DNA from: Bhargavaea cecembensis
Lineage (GTDB): Bacteria > Bacillota > Bacilli > Bacillales_A > Planococcaceae
DNA: 64,000 bases
NCBI RefSeq assembly: GCF_000826125.2
Contig: NZ_LN651373.1
Coordinates: 1,408,678-1,472,677, forward strand
Direction: 5' to 3'
The position numbers and the translations under genes were made by a program. The first letter of the stretch is position 1; each line of letters opens with the position of its first letter. The notes beneath the pieces were generated by a model, which did no database searches, was not told where the DNA came from, and saw only the letters and a list, made by a program, of their open reading frames with translations. Shown here piece after piece: positions 60,745 through 64,000 of the stretch.

Positions 60745-61817
60745 AACGGCTTCTGTTGCCGGTGCTGCTGTTGGTTCCGCTTCTCTCGGGCTGCTGGGAT
60801 GAGCTCATGTTCAAGGAACTGCAGGCGGTCACACTCGTCGGAATTGAAGGTGAGGAAGGGGAGGTCACCGTTCATTTCGCTTTCCCGGCCTTCACGGAAA
60901 GCGGCGTCGAGTTTCAAACGATCAAAGCGGACGGACAATCGCTGAGCGATGCGCGGAACAAAGTCAACAGCCGTTCCAGTGATGCGCTCAATATGTCACA
61001 GCTGCAGATTCTATTGATTTCTTCCGAAACAGCAAAATCGGACGTGTACGAATTCCTCGATAACTTTTATCGTACGCCACACAACCGTCTGACCGGCCAG
61101 GTGATCTTGGTGGAGGGGAACATGGAAGACTATATGGGCTCCCCCGAAGGCGAAGGGCCATCAAAACAGATGCCGAGATACTTAAAGGATCTTTCGCGGA
61201 CGATCGATATCTATTCTCTTTCGACGATGACGGATCTTCACCAAGCCGGCAGCCTGATATTCTCGGAAGGGATTGACCTTTCCCTGCCCATGTTGAAGAT
61301 GGGAAAGAAAGGGCAGCCCGAACTGGCCGGCACCGCTTTGTTCAACGGCAATCAATTCAGCGGAACCATCCTGTCCGAAACCGAAGGCAGTCTTCTGAAC
61401 ATCCTGCGGGGAAAGCCGGGCAAGATCCTGAGGCTGAGCTATGAAGTGGAGATAGACGGAAAGCAGGAGCTTGTTTCATTTGAATTGATCAGGTCAAAGA
61501 AAATGTGGACGATCGACAACGGCCGGGCTGACTTGTTTTATCATCTGAAGGTGCAGGTCGAGGAATACCCCGATGGAGCCGTCCGCGACCAGATCCCTGA
61601 ACTGGAACGCCAACTGAGCAAGAAAGTCGCCTCTGAACTGAGGGACACTGTGGAAAAGCTTCAGGACGCAGGGAGCGATCCTCTGGGCCTCGGCAGACAA
61701 TTCCATGCTTTCCACCAGGACCTGTGGAAGAAAGGGGACTGGAACGAAACGTTTTCGGAGCTGGATATTTCCGTAGAGGCGGAAGTGAAGATCGCCAGGA
61801 CCGGCATATTGAATTGA
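60741..61817 (+). CDS. Spore germinant receptor C subunit (GerAC-type lipoprotein)
   Basis: The 358-residue lipoprotein has lipobox LSGC followed by WDE (Cys18), the GerAC hallmark. ALNMSQLQILLIS and a C-terminal Ger(x)C domain (LFYHLKVQVEEY, GLGRQFHAFHQDLWKKGDWNE) follow. It anchors to the outer face of the spore inner membrane and completes the A-B-C receptor. A terminator follows. Confidence 0.93.
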   Translation: MKRLLLPVLLLVPLLSGCWDELMFKELQAVTLVGIEGEEGEVTVHFAFPAFTESGVEFQTIKADGQSLSDARNKVNSRSSDALNMSQLQILLISSETAKSDVYEFLDNFYRTPHNRLTGQVILVEGNMEDYMGSPEGEGPSKQMPRYLKDLSRTIDIYSLSTMTDLHQAGSLIFSEGIDLSLPMLKMGKKGQPELAGTALFNGNQFSGTILSETEGSLLNILRGKPGKILRLSYEVEIDGKQELVSFELIRSKKMWTIDNGRADLFYHLKVQVEEYPDGAVRDQIPELERQLSKKVASELRDTVEKLQDAGSDPLGLGRQFHAFHQDLWKKGDWNETFSELDISVEAEVKIARTGILN

Positions 61818-61837
61818 ATCCTGATCGCTGCAAAAGA

Positions 61838-61878
61838 AAAACGGCAAGGACGCGTTTGACTCCGTCCTTGCCGTTTTC
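61838..61878. terminator. Bidirectional terminator between the ger operon and MATE gene
   Basis: ACGGCAAGGACG / CGTCCTTGCCGT with A and T tracts on both sides. Confidence 0.92.
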
Positions 61879-61888
61879 CCGTTTCGCT

Positions 61889-63262
61889 TTATTTGGCTGT
61901 GTATTCCGGATCCCCGGCCTTCGGCGGCCGTTTCTGGATCAGCACGAGCCGGATGGACAGCGTGATCGCCCCCGCGGTCAGGCCCGTGATGAGGCCGACC
62001 CAGTAGCCGAACGGTCCGAGGTCCGTGAGACGGGCGACCGCGTAGCCGACCGGGAGTCCGATCACCCAGTAGGAGACGATCGCCATGATGAACGTCACGT
62101 TGACGTCTTTGTAACCGCGCAGCGCCCCCTGGACAGGTGCCTGGATCGCATCCGACAGCTGGAACAGCGCCGCGAACAGGAAGAACTGGACGGCGAGCCG
62201 GATGATCGCCGGGTCATCCGTATAGAGGGACGCGATGCCGTTGCGAAACAGGATGAGAATCACGATGGATACGAGGCTGACGGCAATCGCCATCAGGACG
62301 CCGAGCCAGCTGAACTGGATGGCGTCTTTCCGTCTGCCGGCCCCTTCCGCCTGCCCGACGAGGATGGTCGCGCCCATCGACAGGCTGAGCGGGATCATGT
62401 ACAGGAGCGACGAGAAATTGAGCGCGATCTGGTGGGCGGAGATCGTCTCGGTTGAATATGTGCTCATGAACAGGGTGACGACGGCGAAGATGCTCGTTTC
62501 GGTGAAGATGGCGATGCCGATCGGCACACCGAGCGCAACGATTTCCTTCCACTTGGCGAGGGACGGCTTCTGCCAGCCGGCAAACAGCCGGTAGGCGGCG
62601 AACGGGCGCCGGCCGTGCACGACGAACATGGCGATCAGGAAGACGAGCCAGTATGTAATGGCTGACGCGACTCCCGCTCCCGCGCCGCCCAGTTCCGGAA
62701 AGCCGAACTTGCCGAAGATGAACAGGTAGTTGAACAATATATTGATCGGCGCGGACAGCAGCGTGATGCCCATCGTCACCCGGGTGGCGGCCATCGCATC
62801 GATGAACGAGCGGATGACGTTGTAGGCGAACAGCGGGAACAGGCCGAGGCTCATCGCACTCAGGTAGCCGGCCGCCGTTTCCCGGACGGCCGACTCGATC
62901 GGCATATTGCTCAGCCCGAGGCGGATGACGAGCTGAAGCAGTCCGAAGACGATCGCCGACAGGACGACACTGATATACAGGCCCTGCTGGACGGTCGGGC
63001 GCACTTCTTTTTTCCGGTGGCCGCCGATCGCCTGTGCGACGATCGGGGTCACCGACAGGAGAATACCGGCGAGCCCGGTATAGACCGGATTCCAGAAAGA
63101 GGAGCCGATCGTGACGCCGGCGAGATGGGCGGAGTCGTACCGCCCGGTCATGACGATATCAAAGAACGTCATCAGGTACATCGCAACCTGTGTGATGAGG
63201 ATCGGCAGAACGACTTTGCCGATGATCGGGATCTTGCCCGTAAAAGTTGTTTCCCCGTTCAA
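61889..63262 (-). CDS. MATE-family multidrug efflux transporter
   Basis: The 457-residue 12-helix protein has two similar halves and MATE motifs: DIVMTGRYDSAHLAGVTIGSSFWNP, VAQAIGGHRKKE, and the second-half counterpart GATILVGQAEGAGRRKDA. It should expel cationic compounds in exchange for Na+ or H+. TTG start with AAGGAGG at an 8-nt spacing. Divergent from murG. Confidence 0.92.
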   Translation of the reverse strand: MNGETTFTGKIPIIGKVVLPILITQVAMYLMTFFDIVMTGRYDSAHLAGVTIGSSFWNPVYTGLAGILLSVTPIVAQAIGGHRKKEVRPTVQQGLYISVVLSAIVFGLLQLVIRLGLSNMPIESAVRETAAGYLSAMSLGLFPLFAYNVIRSFIDAMAATRVTMGITLLSAPINILFNYLFIFGKFGFPELGGAGAGVASAITYWLVFLIAMFVVHGRRPFAAYRLFAGWQKPSLAKWKEIVALGVPIGIAIFTETSIFAVVTLFMSTYSTETISAHQIALNFSSLLYMIPLSLSMGATILVGQAEGAGRRKDAIQFSWLGVLMAIAVSLVSIVILILFRNGIASLYTDDPAIIRLAVQFFLFAALFQLSDAIQAPVQGALRGYKDVNVTFIMAIVSYWVIGLPVGYAVARLTDLGPFGYWVGLITGLTAGAITLSIRLVLIQKRPPKAGDPEYTAK

Positions 63263-63302
63263 TGAAGAAGCCTCCTTCTGATGTTGAGAGTCCCGGAATG
63301 GG

Positions 63303-63331
63303 TTGATTTCCTCCGTGCTACGATGGATAAT
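63303..63331 (+). promoter_or_regulatory. Sigma-A promoter for murG
   Basis: TTGATT (63303-63308), 17-bp spacer, GATAAT (63326-63331). Confidence 0.55.
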
Positions 63332-63332
63332 G

Positions 63333-63350
63333 CTTTCATATGGATGAAAG
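63333..63350. promoter_or_regulatory. Palindrome at the murG transcription start, candidate operator
   Basis: CTTTCAT-ATGG-ATGAAAG is a perfect 7-4-7 inverted repeat directly after the -10 element. Confidence 0.45.
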
Positions 63351-63376
63351 ACTGAACAGGAATAGAGGTTATTGAT

Positions 63377-64000
63377 TTGGAATCACCCAAGATCGTCCTG
63401 ACTGGCGGAGGGACGGCCGGCCACGTGTCGCTGAACCAGGCCATCATCCCCCCGCTGTCAGAAAAGGGCTACGATGTTCATTATATCGGTTCGAAAGATG
63501 GAATTGAAAAAAAGTTGATACAGGATTCATTTCCCGGCGTGCCGTACCACGAAATCCAAAGCGGCAAGCTGCGCCGGTATTTTTCCATGAAGAATTTCAC
63601 GGATCCGTTCAAGGTCGGAGCGGGTGTCCTGCAGGCCTACCGGACCATCCGGAAGCTGAAGCCCGAACTGATCTTCTCTAAAGGCGGGTTCGTTTCCGTA
63701 CCGGTGGCGCTCGCGGGGAGGATGGCGGGCGTGCCGGTCCTCATCCATGAATCGGATGTGACGCCGGGGCTCGCGAACCGCCTGGCGATGCCGTTTGCGG
63801 ATCATGTGTTCACCGTCTTTCCGGAGACTGTGCCGCATGTCAAGAAAGCCGAAGCGACCTGTTCGGGTCCGATCATCCGGCCGGAGCTCTTTGAAGGCTC
63901 CAAAAAGGAGGGGCTCCGCCTGGCCGGGCTTTCCGGCTCCCGGCCGGTGTTGCTCGTCATGGGCGGAAGCCAGGGCTCTGCTGTTTTGAATGACGCAGTC
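63377..64000 (+). CDS. murG: UDP-GlcNAc:lipid I transferase MurG, N-terminal part
   Basis: The 208 visible residues carry the MurG glycine-rich loop TGGGTAGHVSLNQAI, YIGSKDGIE, SGKLRRYFSM, FSKGGFVSVPV, IHESDVTPGLANR and VMGGSQGS. They look closest to staphylococcal MurG. The enzyme adds GlcNAc to lipid I at the cytoplasmic membrane face to make lipid II. TTG start with AGAGG about 9 nt upstream. The gene continues past the right edge. It is not next to other division and cell wall cluster genes here. Confidence 0.93.
   Translation, partial: MESPKIVLTGGGTAGHVSLNQAIIPPLSEKGYDVHYIGSKDGIEKKLIQDSFPGVPYHEIQSGKLRRYFSMKNFTDPFKVGAGVLQAYRTIRKLKPELIFSKGGFVSVPVALAGRMAGVPVLIHESDVTPGLANRLAMPFADHVFTVFPETVPHVKKAEATCSGPIIRPELFEGSKKEGLRLAGLSGSRPVLLVMGGSQGSAVLNDAV

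Overview
The window looks like the chromosome of a GC-rich, endospore-forming member of the Bacillales, most likely Planococcaceae-like. The evidence is consistent: Bacillus-type ribosome binding sites with many TTG and GTG starts, two YhcN/YlaJ-type spore lipoproteins, a Spo0E-family phosphatase, a tricistronic GerA/GerB/GerC germinant receptor, and gene neighbourhoods that match Bacillus subtilis as I remember it (ypjP-thy-dfrA-acyltransferase, then yplQ, ypmR, ypmS, msrA, msrB, yozE; deoD-ctpA). MurG resembles the staphylococcal form. No phage or plasmid genes are visible. The only mobile element is one IS3-family insertion sequence.

Layout. 1-6295: BASS-type transporter (partial) and FAD-linked oxidase, two spore lipoproteins, a short Spo0E-type gene with two Spo0A boxes, tRNA-Arg, NhaC antiporter, a DUF421 membrane protein and tRNA-Ser. 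6300-16718: M28 aminopeptidase, EF-G-binding protein, a 3-hydroxybutyrate-type SDR whose 5' end looks frameshifted, an NRDE protein, a zinc-ribbon membrane serine protease, thioredoxin, EcsC, a DAO-family oxidase and a MFS exporter. 16719-21433: purine salvage and transport (guanine riboswitch-xpt-pbuX, YitT, NupC). 21434-25440: a candidate structured RNA, an ABC exporter, a membrane GGDEF protein and rlmN. 25495-34092: CcpA-linked acetaldehyde dehydrogenase with its DUF779 partner, OsmC, a WYL regulator and sbcDC. 34182-42729: YhgE/Pip protein, serine hydrolase, UMF1 transporter, the IS element and an ABC-F protein. 42752-52875: redox, folate and dTMP genes (cvfC, brxA, RsmJ-like methyltransferase, ypjP, thyA, dfrA, acyltransferase, hemolysin III, DegV, ypmR, ypmS, msrA, msrB, yozE). 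53045-64000: deoD, ctpA, CobW GTPase, CAP-domain protein, germinant receptor, MATE exporter and the start of murG.

How genes work together. xpt, pbuX, nupC and deoD form a purine salvage set. brxA, msrA, msrB, OsmC and thioredoxin serve thiol and methionine redox repair. thyA and dfrA are metabolically coupled. sbcC and sbcD encode one nuclease complex. The three ger genes encode one receptor, preceded by a sigma-G-like promoter.

The most unusual content is intergenic. At least eight gaps carry degenerate arrays with a repeat period of about 20-21 bp, close to two turns of DNA. Each array has its own consensus. Two arrays 20 kb apart share one consensus and are built from two unit classes, 21 bp and 29 bp, partly in strict alternation. 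The IS element sits inside another array. A second intergenic signal is a minus-strand sigma-A promoter followed by a nested multi-stem RNA structure between the convergent nupC and ABC exporter genes.
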